Shown: in pieces, positions 25,040 to 33,893 of the stretch | How the letters are laid out: each line of letters begins with the position of its first letter | Position numbering within the stretch: position 1 is the first letter of the stretch | Source: Aurantimonas sp036549475 | Lineage (GTDB): Bacteria > Pseudomonadota > Alphaproteobacteria > Rhizobiales > Rhizobiaceae | Reading direction: 5' to 3' | DNA length: 64,000 nt | Assembly (NCBI RefSeq): GCF_036549475.1 | Contig: NZ_JAZHLI010000005.1 | Span: 1 to 64,000, forward strand | The notes under the pieces: model-generated | Told to the model about the DNA's origin: nothing | The model's database searches: none | Seen by the model: only the letters and a program-made list of their open reading frames with translations | Program-made: the position numbers and the translations under genes

Positions 25040-27043
25040 TCAGCTCTCGCGCGGCGCGTCGGCAAGCCGGGCCCGCACCGCCGTGACCACCGCCTCGGCG
25101 GTGATCCCGAAATGCTCGTAGAGCTGCGGCGCCGGGCCCGACGCACCGAAGCCGGTCATGCCGACGAAGATGCCGGTGCGGCCGATGAACTGATCCCAGC
25201 CCTGTCGCACGCCGGCCTCGATGGCGACCTTCAGCCCGCCATTGTCGAGCATGGCGCTGCGATATTCCGGGCTCTGCCGCTCGAAGAGTTCGACGCAGGG
25301 GACCGACACGACGCGGGTGGGCACGCCGTCGGCCTCCAGCACGGTGCGGGCGGCCAGGGCGATCTGCACTTCCGAACCGGTGGCGTAGATCGTCACGTCG
25401 GCGTCGCCGGAGGTCGAACTGATCTCGTAGGCGCCGCGGGCGCTCTTGTTCTCGTCGTGCTGGTCGAGCCGCAGGGTCGGCAGGTTCTGACGGCTCAGCG
25501 CCAGGACCGAAGGCGCCGAGCGCGATTCCAGCGCCAGCTGCCAGCATTCCAGCGTCTCCACCGCGTCGGCCGGACGGAACACCTGCATGTTCGGCATGGC
25601 GCGCAGGGAGGCCAGATGCTCGACCGGCTGATGGGTCGGGCCGTCTTCGCCGAGGCCGATGGAATCATGGGTCATGACATAGACGACCCGCAGTCCCATC
25701 AACGCCGACAGGCGCATGGCGCCGCGGGCATAGTCGGAAAACACCAGGAAGGTGCCGCCATAGGGGATGATGCCGCCATGCAGAGCCAGGCCGTTCATGG
25801 CCGCCGCCATGCCGTGCTCGCGGATGCCATAATGAATGTAGCGGCCGGCATAGTCGCCGGGCGTGATCGCCTTGGTCTGGCTGGTCAGGGTGTTGTTGGA
25901 GCCGGTCAGGTCGGCCGAGCCGCCGATCGTCTCGACGACGACCGCGTTGAGCACTTCCAATGCGAGTTCCGACGCCTTACGGGTGGCGATCTCGGGACGC
26001 TCCTCGTTGAAGCGCCGCTTGCAGCGCTGCAGCGCCTGAGTAAAGCCGCTCGGCAGGTCGCCCCGCATCCGGCGCTCGAATTCGCCGCGGGTTTCGGCAT
26101 CGACCGCGGCGAAGCGACGTTCCCATTCCTTGCGGTGGCTCGATGAACGCAGACCGGCAAGGCGCCAGCGGTCGAGAATCGCGGCCGGGACCTCGAAGGG
26201 TTCGTGATGCCAGCCTAGGGCCTCGCGCGTCGCTGCGATCTCCTGTGCGCCCAGCGGCGCGCCATGGGCCTTGGCACTGCCGGCCTTCGTCGGGGCGCCC
26301 TGGCCGATGGTGGTCTTGCAGGCGATCAGGGTCGGCCGGTCGCTGGCCTGAGCGGCGGTGATCGCCTCGGCGATGGCGTCCGGATCGTGGCCGTCGCAGC
26401 GCAGCGTGTTCCAGCCACAGGCCGCAAAGCGCGCCGGCTGATCGGTGGAATCGGCCAGGGCGATGTCGCCGTCGATGGTGATGCCGTTGTCGTCCCACAG
26501 GACGATCAGCTTCGACAGGCGCAAATGGCCGGCCAGGGCGATCGCTTCCTGGCTCAGCCCTTCCATCAGGCAGCCGTCGCCGGCCAGCACATAGGTCCGG
26601 TGATCGACGATCTCGTCGCCGAAGCGGGCATTCATGATCCGCTCGGCCAGCGCCATGCCGACGGCGTTTCCGAGACCCTGGCCGAGCGGGCCGGTGGTCG
26701 TCTCGATGCCTTCGCAATGATTGTATTCGGGGTGGCCGGCAGTCTTGGAGCCGAGCTGGCGGAAGGCCTTGAGGTCGTCGATGCCGACGCCGTCATAGCC
26801 GAGCAGAAAGAGCAGGCTGTAGAGCAGCATCGAGCCATGGCCCGCCGAAAAGACGAAGCGGTCGCGATCGGCCCATTGGGTGGCGCGGGGATCGAAGGTG
26901 AGGAACCGGGAAAACAGCACCGTGGCGATGTCGGCTGCGCCCATGGGCAGGCCGGGATGGCCGGAGCCGGCTGCTTCCACCGCATCGGCCGACAGGAAGC
27001 GTATGGCATTGGCCATATCGCGGTGCGTGTCGGGTGACGTCAT
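25040..27043 (-). CDS. tkt: Transketolase
   Basis: A 667-residue thiamine diphosphate enzyme of the pentose phosphate and Calvin pathways. The N-terminal SGHPGLPMGAADIATVLF, the GDGCLMEG ThDP-Mg motif and the pyrimidine-domain IREHGMAAAMNGLALHGG are intact. The ATG at 27043 has GGAG eight bases upstream; a second ATG nine codons later (MANAIRFL) is possible but less well placed. It is followed by gap after 145 bases on the same strand; a small inverted repeat (25019-25036) sits at its stop codon. It is transcribed away from DUF4164 and zapA across a 343-base spacer. Confidence 0.96.
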   Translation of the reverse strand: MTSPDTHRDMANAIRFLSADAVEAAGSGHPGLPMGAADIATVLFSRFLTFDPRATQWADRDRFVFSAGHGSMLLYSLLFLLGYDGVGIDDLKAFRQLGSKTAGHPEYNHCEGIETTTGPLGQGLGNAVGMALAERIMNARFGDEIVDHRTYVLAGDGCLMEGLSQEAIALAGHLRLSKLIVLWDDNGITIDGDIALADSTDQPARFAACGWNTLRCDGHDPDAIAEAITAAQASDRPTLIACKTTIGQGAPTKAGSAKAHGAPLGAQEIAATREALGWHHEPFEVPAAILDRWRLAGLRSSSHRKEWERRFAAVDAETRGEFERRMRGDLPSGFTQALQRCKRRFNEERPEIATRKASELALEVLNAVVVETIGGSADLTGSNNTLTSQTKAITPGDYAGRYIHYGIREHGMAAAMNGLALHGGIIPYGGTFLVFSDYARGAMRLSALMGLRVVYVMTHDSIGLGEDGPTHQPVEHLASLRAMPNMQVFRPADAVETLECWQLALESRSAPSVLALSRQNLPTLRLDQHDENKSARGAYEISSTSGDADVTIYATGSEVQIALAARTVLEADGVPTRVVSVPCVELFERQSPEYRSAMLDNGGLKVAIEAGVRQGWDQFIGRTGIFVGMTGFGASGPAPQLYEHFGITAEAVVTAVRARLADAPRES

Positions 27044-27386
27044 GGTTCTGCTCCGGTAGCGCTGGGGTCCGTGCGTTCCGGCGGCGCCGAGACCGGCGGC
27101 AGACATCATACGGGCAACGTGCTGTCAACAAAGGCGAGGTCGCAGGCCGCGACGCAGGCCGGCGCGGATCTCGGCGTCATGCCGCTTCACGCGGTTTCCG
27201 GGATCGCCGAACAGGGCGACGCCAGCAAAACTTCGTGGCGAAGTGATTGCGTGACCGGAAAATCGCCTGCACTTTCCGTGGCGATGGTTTCGTGCTCCAC
27301 ATGGACATTCGCTGGCAAGGGTCGGCGGGACATGATGGAAATGCGTTTGGGGCCGGCCTGTGCCGGTCACGAGAGGAGAAAGTGCC
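27044..27386. promoter_or_regulatory. Divergent spacer between tkt and DUF4164-zapA
   Basis: A 343-base gene-free stretch between two outward-facing genes, so it should hold promoters for both. On the minus strand a TTGACA at 27128-27123 resembles a -35 box for tkt, but no good -10 box lies 16-18 bases further on. Otherwise GC-rich sequence with no recognised RNA gene or coding region. Confidence 0.4.
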
Positions 27387-27671
27387 ATGTCGTCCGACGA
27401 GGGTTTCGAGGCGGCGCAGCTGCGCCTTCGAACCGCGATCCAACGATTGGACGATCTTGTCGACATGCGCCGCGAGCGGGACGCCGCGGTCCGCGACGCG
27501 GAGGTCGAGATTCAGCGAATGACCGCCGATCGCGGCCGCCTGGCCAAGGAACTGGATACTGCGCTCGCCCGGGGCGAACGGCTCGATCGCGCCAACAGGG
27601 AAGTGTCGCGACGGCTCGTCGATGCGATGGAGCGCGTACGCTCGGTCCTCGATCGGCACAAGTCAGCGTAA
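27387..27671 (+). CDS. DUF4164 family coiled-coil protein
   Basis: A 94-residue, charged, almost wholly helical protein (heptad-like pattern from about residue 10 to 90, e.g. LRTAIQRLDDLVDMRRERD). DUF4164 proteins of Hyphomicrobiales are small coiled coils encoded immediately upstream of zapA and next to tkt, as here. Start fixed by GAGGAGA before the ATG. The gene ends 15 bases before zapA, so the two are one operon; a role in cell division with ZapA is likely by context only. Confidence 0.87.
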   Translation: MSSDEGFEAAQLRLRTAIQRLDDLVDMRRERDAAVRDAEVEIQRMTADRGRLAKELDTALARGERLDRANREVSRRLVDAMERVRSVLDRHKSA

Positions 27672-27686
27672 GCGGGAGAGCGTCGC

Positions 27687-28046
27687 ATGCCCCAGGTAGT
27701 CGTGACCATCGACGACAAGACCTATCGCATGGCCTGCGGGGATGGCGAGGAAGCCCATCTGACCTCGCTCGCCAAGGAGGTCGACCGCAAGATCGCCGGC
27801 TTGCGTGGCAATTTCGGCCAGATCGGCGACCTGCGGCTGACCGTGATGGCGGCGATCATGGCAACCGACGAACTGACCGAGGCGCGGCGGCGGATCGCCG
27901 AGCTGGAATCCGGCCTGGCGGAACGAGCGGCGCAGACGGGCCAATCCGAAGACAGCTTCCGGGTGGAGCGGTCGCGCTTCGTCGAGACCCTCAACGAGGC
28001 AGCGGCGTCGCTGGAGCGGATCGGCGCCCATCTTGCCGAAGGTTAG
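27687..28046 (+). CDS. zapA: Cell division protein ZapA
   Basis: A 119-residue protein. The N-terminal globular head has the ZapA pattern VVTIDDKTYRMACGDGEEAHL followed by LAKEVDRKI, and the C-terminal half is a long helix for coiled-coil tetramer formation. ZapA crosslinks FtsZ filaments at the division ring in the cytoplasm. It follows DUF4164 by 15 bases with GGGAGAG upstream of the ATG. In many Hyphomicrobiales the 6S RNA gene lies just after zapA; the 45 bases here before the next gene hold no such RNA. Confidence 0.93.
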   Translation: MPQVVVTIDDKTYRMACGDGEEAHLTSLAKEVDRKIAGLRGNFGQIGDLRLTVMAAIMATDELTEARRRIAELESGLAERAAQTGQSEDSFRVERSRFVETLNEAAASLERIGAHLAEG

Positions 28047-28091
28047 GGTCGACGGCTGATCCCATCCCCAGGAGGATTGCTGCGGCACGGC

Positions 28092-29018
28092 ATGGCGCTA
28101 CATCCTCGCGTCATGGGACCTCATTCGCTCCAAGTGCGCTGCCGCAGACGGGCCGCCCGGCTCCTGCCGCTGGCGGCCGCGATGGTCCTGTCCGGTTGTG
28201 CGGCAGTCCTCAACGCGGCGACAAGCGGCGAGGGCTACGGCGTCGTCAGCGACATCCGCTACGGCACAGGCGAGCGCGGCACCTACGACCTCTACATTCC
28301 GGCAACGGTGACCGAGACGACGCCGCTGGTCGTCTTCCTCTATGGCGGCAGTTGGGAATCGGGTGACAAGGAGACCTATCTCTTCGTCGGCCAGTCGCTT
28401 GCGAGTGACGGGATCATCGTTGCCATCCCCGACTACCGGCTTTATCCCGAGGTGCGCTTCCCCGGCTTCGTCGAGGACGCGGCAGAAGCCACCGCAAGGA
28501 TCATGACCACCGTGCGCGGCGGCGCCTATGGCATGCCGGGCGGGCCGCATCCGGTGTTCCTGATGGGCCATTCGGCGGGGGCGCAGATTGCCGGTCTGCT
28601 GGCGACCAATGGCGACTGGCTGTCTGGCGAGGGGCAGTCGCCCTCGGATCTGACTGGCTTCATCGGCCTTGCCGGACCCTATGATTTCCTGCCGCTGAGC
28701 GAGGAGCGCTACAAGAGCATCTTCCCGCAGGAAACGCGCACGGCCAGCCAGCCAGTGAATTTCGTCGATGGCGACGAACCGCCGATGCTGTTGATCGCCG
28801 GCGCGGACGACACCACGGTCAAGCCGCAGAACACCCGCTCGCTGGCCGCCAGGGTCCGCGCGCAGGGCGGCGAGGCCACCGACATCATCTATCCAGGCGT
28901 CGATCACATCGGAGCAATCACCTCTTTTGCGACCGCCCTGCCGCTCGCCGACGAGACGATCCGCGACCGCACGCTCCTGTTCATTCGCGAGCGCAGCCAT
29001 CAGGAGCCGGCACAATGA
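28092..29018 (+). CDS. Alpha/beta hydrolase lipoprotein (BD-FAE-like esterase)
   Basis: A 308-residue predicted lipoprotein: basic N-terminus, hydrophobic stretch and lipobox LSGC with Cys36 as lipidation site. The catalytic domain has the oxyanion loop FLYGGSWESGDK, nucleophile elbow GHSAGAQ, the acid in LLIAGADDTT and the His in YPGVDHIGAI, matching BD-FAE/carboxylesterase relatives. It probably acts at the periplasmic face of a membrane on an ester substrate. The ATG at 28092 is chosen, but the nearest GGAGG is 16 bases upstream; a TTG at 28077 lies too close to it. Its last four bases (ATGA) overlap the start of the following acetyltransferase, showing translational coupling. Confidence 0.84.
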   Translation: MALHPRVMGPHSLQVRCRRRAARLLPLAAAMVLSGCAAVLNAATSGEGYGVVSDIRYGTGERGTYDLYIPATVTETTPLVVFLYGGSWESGDKETYLFVGQSLASDGIIVAIPDYRLYPEVRFPGFVEDAAEATARIMTTVRGGAYGMPGGPHPVFLMGHSAGAQIAGLLATNGDWLSGEGQSPSDLTGFIGLAGPYDFLPLSEERYKSIFPQETRTASQPVNFVDGDEPPMLLIAGADDTTVKPQNTRSLAARVRAQGGEATDIIYPGVDHIGAITSFATALPLADETIRDRTLLFIRERSHQEPAQ

Positions 29019-29704
29019 GTGATCTGTCGGGCTATCAAGTCCGGTCCCCGCCCGGGACGATGCCGCTGGTCGGACGATCGGTGACCGTGGCGCCGATCGT
29101 CGACGAGCGCCACTTCGCCGACCTCTTCGCCGCCTACGGCCAGCCGGAGAACGAGAGCCTCTACGATTACCTGCCCTACGGGCCCTTCGCGGAGCAGGCC
29201 GCGTTCGGCGAATGGGCAAGCCGCGTTTATCTGGCGGGCGACATGCTCTTCCATGCGCTGGTTCCCGCGACGAGCGGCCGGGCGGAGGGCGTGGCGGCGC
29301 TGATGCGGATGGACCGGCCGAACGGCGTCATCGAGATCGGCCATATCTGCCTGGCACCGTCGCTGAAGCGCACCGTGGCGGCGACGGAGGCCTTCTTCCT
29401 GATGATGGGCCGGGTGTTCGACGAACTCGGCTACCGGCGCTTCGAATGGAAGTGCGACGATGGCAATGGGCCGTCGAAACGCGCTGCCGAGCGGCTCGGC
29501 TTCACATTCGAGGGCCTCTTCCGCCAGCACATGATCGTCAAGGGCCGCAATCGGGACACGGCGTGGTTCGCCATGCTCGACAGCGAGTGGCCGGCGCTGG
29601 ATGCCAGCTTCCGCGCATGGCTCGCGCCGGACAATTTCGACCCGGACGGCCGGCAACGGCGCAGCCTCGGCGAGTTACGCCGAGACCTGGCCCGCAGCCG
29701 CTGA
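29015..29704 (+). CDS. GNAT family N-acetyltransferase (RimJ/RimL-like)
   Basis: A 229-residue acetyltransferase of the RimJ/RimL-like group. The core runs from about residue 70 to 200, with the acetyl-CoA region HICLAPSLKRTVAATEAFFL and the late SKRAAERLGFTFEGLFRQH, which is typical of proteins acetylating amino acids or ribosomal protein N-termini. Start overlaps the stop of the upstream hydrolase (ATGA), so the two are co-translated. It is convergent with the depolymerase-like gene, whose end touches its stop. Substrate unknown. Confidence 0.87.
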   Translation: MSDLSGYQVRSPPGTMPLVGRSVTVAPIVDERHFADLFAAYGQPENESLYDYLPYGPFAEQAAFGEWASRVYLAGDMLFHALVPATSGRAEGVAALMRMDRPNGVIEIGHICLAPSLKRTVAATEAFFLMMGRVFDELGYRRFEWKCDDGNGPSKRAAERLGFTFEGLFRQHMIVKGRNRDTAWFAMLDSEWPALDASFRAWLAPDNFDPDGRQRRSLGELRRDLARSR

Positions 29705-30820
29705 TCAGGCCGATTGGGCGAAAAAGAACCGCAGCATCTCCCGGCTGGCGTCGGGACCGTTCGGATCGGTATAGGAGCCGGCCGAATCGCCGCCCGACCA
29801 GGCATGCCCAGCGCCCTTGATGGTCCAGTTCTCCAGCACGGTCCGCCCATTCGCATCCCTGTGGACTGTGCGCTGGTAGGCGACGTTGCCGTCGGACCGT
29901 CCGTATTCGTTCGTCGTTCCCAGATCATTGCCGGCGCCGGCCTGGGCGATCACCTGGTCGGCGTTGAGCGGATGCACCGTCTTGTCGCCATCGCCGTGGA
30001 AGACGATGGTAGGGACGATCTCGCCGGACACAGGCACCGTGGGGACGCCGCCACCCTGCATGGCCGAGAAGGCCGACGTCATGTCGCGGGCTGCGCCGCA
30101 GGCGAGCCCGGAATGCACACCGACGGCTGCATAGAGATCCGGGTACACGGCACCCATGATCGCCGCGGCTGCGCCGCCCGCCGACAGGCCCGCGACATAG
30201 ACGCAACCGGCATCTACCGCATGGTCGGCCATGATCTGCCGGGTAATGCCGGCGATCAGCGAGGGTTCGCCGCGGTCGCGCATCTGGTCGGCGGCGGAAA
30301 ACCAGTTCCAGCACTTCTGGATATTCGCGGATTTGGACTGCGCGGGGTAGGCGACGAGGAAGCCCTGTTCCTCGGCCAGTTCGTTCATCCGCGTGCCGGC
30401 GGCGAAATCGTCGGGAGACTGGGTGCAGCCGTGCAGCATCACCACCAGCGGCACTGGCCCGGTCGGGAGGGTGGCCGGCACGTAGAGCTTGTAGTCCCGG
30501 CTGCCGGCCGTGCTGCTGAACTTGCGGGCGAGAAACTGCGCGCCGTCCGGCACCGGCTTGCCGCGGGCCGGCTTGCTTTTCCTGGCGCGGGCCTGGGGCG
30601 CCGCAGAGGTTGCGGCCTGACTGAACACCGTCTTGAGGATCGATCGCGCCGCATCACCGGGAAGGGGCATTGCGCCGCCATTTGAGTCCGGGCGCCCCGT
30701 TTCGGACGCGGCGGACGTGTCGCGGTTCCCTGTGCGCAGCAGCGCCATGGCCTGCCGCAACTGGCCGCGGCGGGTCAGGCGTGTGACTTCCGCCATTTCG
30801 GACTGGGAGGGAATGTGCAT
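29705..30820 (-). CDS. PHB depolymerase family esterase
   Basis: A 371-residue alpha/beta hydrolase of the LpqC/PHB depolymerase family (extracellular type 1 fold). The lipase box is AGLSAGGAAAA, the acid is in FHGDGDKTVHP and the His in GAGHAWSGG. The conserved LHGCTQSPDDFAAGTRMNE oxyanion region is present. The N-terminal ~120 residues are a low-complexity lead (Ala, Arg, Lys) with no clear signal peptide, so intracellular location or unusual export is possible. ATG at 30820 has AAAGGA eight bases upstream. It may attack polyhydroxyalkanoate or other polyesters or feruloyl esters; I cannot tell which. Confidence 0.88.
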   Translation of the reverse strand: MHIPSQSEMAEVTRLTRRGQLRQAMALLRTGNRDTSAASETGRPDSNGGAMPLPGDAARSILKTVFSQAATSAAPQARARKSKPARGKPVPDGAQFLARKFSSTAGSRDYKLYVPATLPTGPVPLVVMLHGCTQSPDDFAAGTRMNELAEEQGFLVAYPAQSKSANIQKCWNWFSAADQMRDRGEPSLIAGITRQIMADHAVDAGCVYVAGLSAGGAAAAIMGAVYPDLYAAVGVHSGLACGAARDMTSAFSAMQGGGVPTVPVSGEIVPTIVFHGDGDKTVHPLNADQVIAQAGAGNDLGTTNEYGRSDGNVAYQRTVHRDANGRTVLENWTIKGAGHAWSGGDSAGSYTDPNGPDASREMLRFFFAQSA

Positions 30821-31138
30821 GAACTCGATCCTTTGCGCCGTCTTGCCGGCAACCATCGGATTCTCCACGGTCCTGACGGCAGGCGATCGAAGGTGATCGC
30901 CCGACATTCGCCGGTCCGCTGGAGTTGCAAAGGGTCTCATTCGCCCTTTCCCATCCGTTGCATCGTTAAATGGAAGGGGCAGGTGAAAGGTTCAATGCTT
31001 TGATGCTGCATTGCAACAAAACGTGCGGACCGGAAGACAGGCGGCGTCTGCCCTCGGCTTCAAGGATCGCGAGCGGCGGCGGGACGACCCTTGTCCGGAG
31101 GGCGTGCGGAGGATCCCCGCGCGGCACTGGGGAATCGA
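30821..31138. promoter_or_regulatory. Spacer upstream of the PHB-depolymerase-like gene
   Basis: A 318-base gene-free stretch between two minus-strand genes. The segment about 30940-31020 is relatively AT-rich and should contain the promoter of the esterase gene; a weak minus-strand TTGAAC near 30992 is the best -35 candidate, without a good -10. No coding region or RNA gene recognised. Confidence 0.35.
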
Positions 31139-31600
31139 TCAGCCGCGGGCGCGCACGATGGTGACCATCGCCTCGGACGGATAGATCGATTCGTACAGGA
31201 CGCCATCGCCCGGCATGAAGCGCAGCAGGGTCTGTCCGTCCCCATCCGCCAGTTCGAGCGAACCGTCGCCGTCCGACCGCCACAGGGCGACGTTCCGCAG
31301 ATCCGGCGAGCCGGCACAGTCGGGTCCGATCGGGGCAGGGGCGAAATGCCGATCGGCCCGCTCCGGCGGCGCCATCCTGCAGGTCACGCCGCTGCGCAGA
31401 TCGATGAGCCGGATGGCGGTAGGGCGCGTGGTATCGACGGTCGCAGGGGCGATCGATGCCGTGGTCATCGGATCCAGCCGGGCGTCGATCACCGTTGCGC
31501 CGGTGATGCTGTCCGACGTCGGTGCCAGGGCGCCCTGCAGATGCGCGATGATGACGGCGGCGACGATGCCCGCGCCGAGAGCGGTTGCGGCGAAGTTCAT
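31139..31600 (-). CDS. Hypothetical exported protein with an AprI/Inh-like (protease inhibitor/Omp19) C-terminal domain
   Basis: A 153-residue protein. The N-terminus (NFAATALGAGIVAAVIIAHLQGALA) is a signal peptide or membrane anchor, followed by a Thr/Ala-rich linker and a C-terminal domain of about 85 residues. That domain has two cysteines (in SGVTCRMA and PDCAGSP) and ends with NVALWRSDGDGSLELADGDG followed by LLRF, a pattern seen in the beta-barrel AprI/Inh metalloprotease inhibitors and Omp19. The match is by pattern only. An alternative start ten codons upstream would add acidic residues ahead of the signal and is less likely. It stands alone between the esterase and dehydrogenase genes. 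Confidence 0.7.
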   Translation of the reverse strand: MNFAATALGAGIVAAVIIAHLQGALAPTSDSITGATVIDARLDPMTTASIAPATVDTTRPTAIRLIDLRSGVTCRMAPPERADRHFAPAPIGPDCAGSPDLRNVALWRSDGDGSLELADGDGQTLLRFMPGDGVLYESIYPSEAMVTIVRARG

Positions 31601-31701
31601 GGACGGGCCTTTTTCTTCGTCAGGGCCCATTATGACGCCAACAACCTTAAGCGAAGGTTGATATCGGATATCCGGCTTAGGAAATCATTCAGGTCTGGTT
31701 C

Positions 31702-31731
31702 GGCACCGCACCCTGTCCGGTGTGCGGTGCC
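31702..31731 (-). terminator. Hairpin downstream of the 2-hydroxyacid dehydrogenase
   Basis: GGCACCGCAC (31702-31711) pairs perfectly with GTGCGGTGCC (31722-31731) around a ten-base loop, eight bases past the dehydrogenase stop. No T-run follows on the minus strand, so it may protect the transcript end or act with Rho rather than as an intrinsic terminator. Confidence 0.4.
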
Positions 31732-31738
31732 AAGGAAA

Positions 31739-32719
31739 TCAGCTTCGGCGAGTGATGCCGGCCTCGACGGATTCGGGGACCGGGGTGACCGGCGCACGCC
31801 CCGAGAACCATTCCATCAGGTTCGAAACGACCAGCTTGCCCATCTCGCCGCGGGTATGGCGCGAGGCCGAGCCGACATGGGGCAGGAGCACCGTGTTCGG
31901 CAGGGCCTTGAGCCGCTCGGGGACATGCGGCTCCTTTTCGAAGACGTCGAGGCCGGCGGCCCGGATCGTGCCGTTCTCCAGGGCCTCGATCAGCGCCGGC
32001 TCGTCGACAGTGGTGCCGCGGCCGATATTGACCAGGATGCCGTCGGAGCCGAGCGCCTTCAGCACGTCGGCATTGACCGCCTTCTCCGTGGATGCGCCGC
32101 CGGGCGCCGCGATGATCAGCGTGTCGACCGACCTGGCCAGGCTCAGGAGGTCACCATGATAGGGATAGGCGACGTCGTCCCGCTTGGAGCGGTTGTGATA
32201 CTCGATCTTGACGTCAAACGCCTCCAGGCGCCGGGCGATGGCCAGGCCGATGCGGCCCAGCCCCATGATGCCGGCGGTGCGCCCGCGCAGGGTCGTCTGG
32301 GTCAGCGGATAGGGGCCTTCGCTCTCCCACTTGCCGTCGCGCAGATGGCGCTCGGCCGCGCAGAGTTCGCGCGTGGTCATCAGGACGAGGGCCAGGGTGA
32401 TGTCGGCGACTTCCTCGGTGAGGACCTCCGGCGTGTTGGTGACGACGACGCCCTTCTCGGTGGCGTGGACCGTGTCGACGCCGTCATAGCCGACGCCGAA
32501 ATTGGCAATCAGCTCGAGATTGGGAAGCGCGTCGATCATCGAGGCCGGCACCGCGCCCATCTGGGCAATGCCGCGAACTGCCTGCCGGCGTTCTTCGGGC
32601 AGGTCATCGAAGTCGCGTCCGGCGAGATGCTCCACGTCGAAGGTCGCCTTCAGCGTGTCCAGCGTGTCGGGGTTCATCTTGCCGGGTACCAGCACGGTGA
32701 TGGCGGCCAGGTCTGACAT
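31739..32719 (-). CDS. D-2-hydroxyacid dehydrogenase (glyoxylate/hydroxypyruvate reductase type)
   Basis: A 326-residue NAD(P)-dependent oxidoreductase. The Rossmann motif is GIMGLGRIGLAIARRLEAF (about 150-168), and the catalytic trio is present: Arg in NIGRGTTVDEPAL, Glu in FEKEPHVPE, and His in LLPHVGSAS. It would reduce 2-oxo acids such as glyoxylate or hydroxypyruvate, or run in reverse; the exact substrate is not determined. It lies 60 bases downstream of a LacI regulator on the same strand, and the pair probably forms a small regulated operon. Confidence 0.9.
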   Translation of the reverse strand: MSDLAAITVLVPGKMNPDTLDTLKATFDVEHLAGRDFDDLPEERRQAVRGIAQMGAVPASMIDALPNLELIANFGVGYDGVDTVHATEKGVVVTNTPEVLTEEVADITLALVLMTTRELCAAERHLRDGKWESEGPYPLTQTTLRGRTAGIMGLGRIGLAIARRLEAFDVKIEYHNRSKRDDVAYPYHGDLLSLARSVDTLIIAAPGGASTEKAVNADVLKALGSDGILVNIGRGTTVDEPALIEALENGTIRAAGLDVFEKEPHVPERLKALPNTVLLPHVGSASRHTRGEMGKLVVSNLMEWFSGRAPVTPVPESVEAGITRRS

Positions 32720-32779
32720 GAATGCTTCCTCTCTTGCTTGTTGTTCGTTCGTGTTCCGGTGGAGACAATCGGCGCCGGC

Positions 32780-33799
32780 TCAGTCCGGCCAGGCGTAGTC
32801 GCAGGACTGGCGGACCCGAAGCTCGGGGGTGATGAGGATGGTCTCGGCGGAGGCCGGCTGTCCGGCCAGCCGGGCCAGCAGCGCCTCGGCTGCACGGCGG
32901 CCGACCTCGCTCTGGCCGTTCGACACCGTGCAGAGCGGCGGTGTCGCGATCGCCGCCTCGTCGATGTCGTCATAGCCGGTGACCGCGATGTCGACGCCGG
33001 GTCGCAGCCCGGCCCGCGACAGGCCGTACATGAAGCCGAGGGCGACGAGATCGGAGAAACAGGCGGCGGCGGTCGGCCGGTTCTCGATGGCCAGGAAGGT
33101 CGGTGCCGCGTCGAAGCCGGAATGGCGGTTGCGCGGACCCTCGATGCGCCATTCGGACCGAAAGGTGATGCCGGCGCGCTCGAGCGCCGCCAGATATCCG
33201 GCTTCACGATCGCGACCGGTGGATGTCAGCGCGGTGCCGCCGATCATGGCGATGCGCCTGTGGCCGCGCGCGACCAGATGGTCGACCGCCAGGCCCATGC
33301 CGTAGGCATCGTCACCGCGAAAGCCCAGGACGCCCGAACCCTCGACCGTGCGGGCGATCAGAGTCACCGGCAGATCGTTCTCCTCGGCAAGGTGGATGTC
33401 GCTGGCCGGCGTGCCGATCGCCGGCGACAGGATCAGCCCGTCGGCGCCGAGCTGCAGCAGCGTGTCGACGAAGGACCGCTGCTTGGCGAGGTCGTCATGG
33501 TGGTTGCACAGGATGAAGGTCTGGCGTTGCCGGTCGAGTTCGTTCTCCACCGACTTCAGGATCTCGCCGAAGAACGGGTTCATGATGTCGTGGACACAGA
33601 CCCCGACAATTCCCGAGCGAGAGGTGCGCAGCGACGCGGCGCGGCGATTGTAGATGTAGCCGAGGTCGCGGGCGGCGCATTTGATCCGCCCGCGGGTGAC
33701 CTCGGCCACCAGCGGGCTGTCGCGCAGCGCCAGCGAGACCGTCGCCGTCGACAGGCCCAGCGATTCGGCAATCGTGGAAAGTTTGACCTTTTGCGCCAC
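32780..33799 (-). CDS. LacI family transcriptional regulator
   Basis: A 339-residue repressor-type regulator. The N-terminal helix-turn-helix is KLSTIAESLGLSTATVSLAL (residues 6-25), followed by a hinge (YIYNRRAASLRTSRSG) and a periplasmic-binding-protein-like effector domain (about 60-339), which in this family binds a sugar or organic acid. The gene precedes the 2-hydroxyacid dehydrogenase on the same strand, so that enzyme and the regulator itself are the likely targets. The ligand is unknown. Confidence 0.92.
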   Translation of the reverse strand: MAQKVKLSTIAESLGLSTATVSLALRDSPLVAEVTRGRIKCAARDLGYIYNRRAASLRTSRSGIVGVCVHDIMNPFFGEILKSVENELDRQRQTFILCNHHDDLAKQRSFVDTLLQLGADGLILSPAIGTPASDIHLAEENDLPVTLIARTVEGSGVLGFRGDDAYGMGLAVDHLVARGHRRIAMIGGTALTSTGRDREAGYLAALERAGITFRSEWRIEGPRNRHSGFDAAPTFLAIENRPTAAACFSDLVALGFMYGLSRAGLRPGVDIAVTGYDDIDEAAIATPPLCTVSNGQSEVGRRAAEALLARLAGQPASAETILITPELRVRQSCDYAWPD

Positions 33800-33893
33800 T
33801 TACGCGGGCCCCTCCCGATGCCCAGCCGATCTATGGCCCAGACTCGTCGCCACGCAAAGCCCGCGGGCGCTATTGCCGAGAGGCGAGGCGTCG

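Noticed and set aside
28047..28091. Possible 6S RNA downstream of zapA
   Set aside because: The spacer is only 45 bases and cannot hold a 6S RNA; the next gene follows at once.
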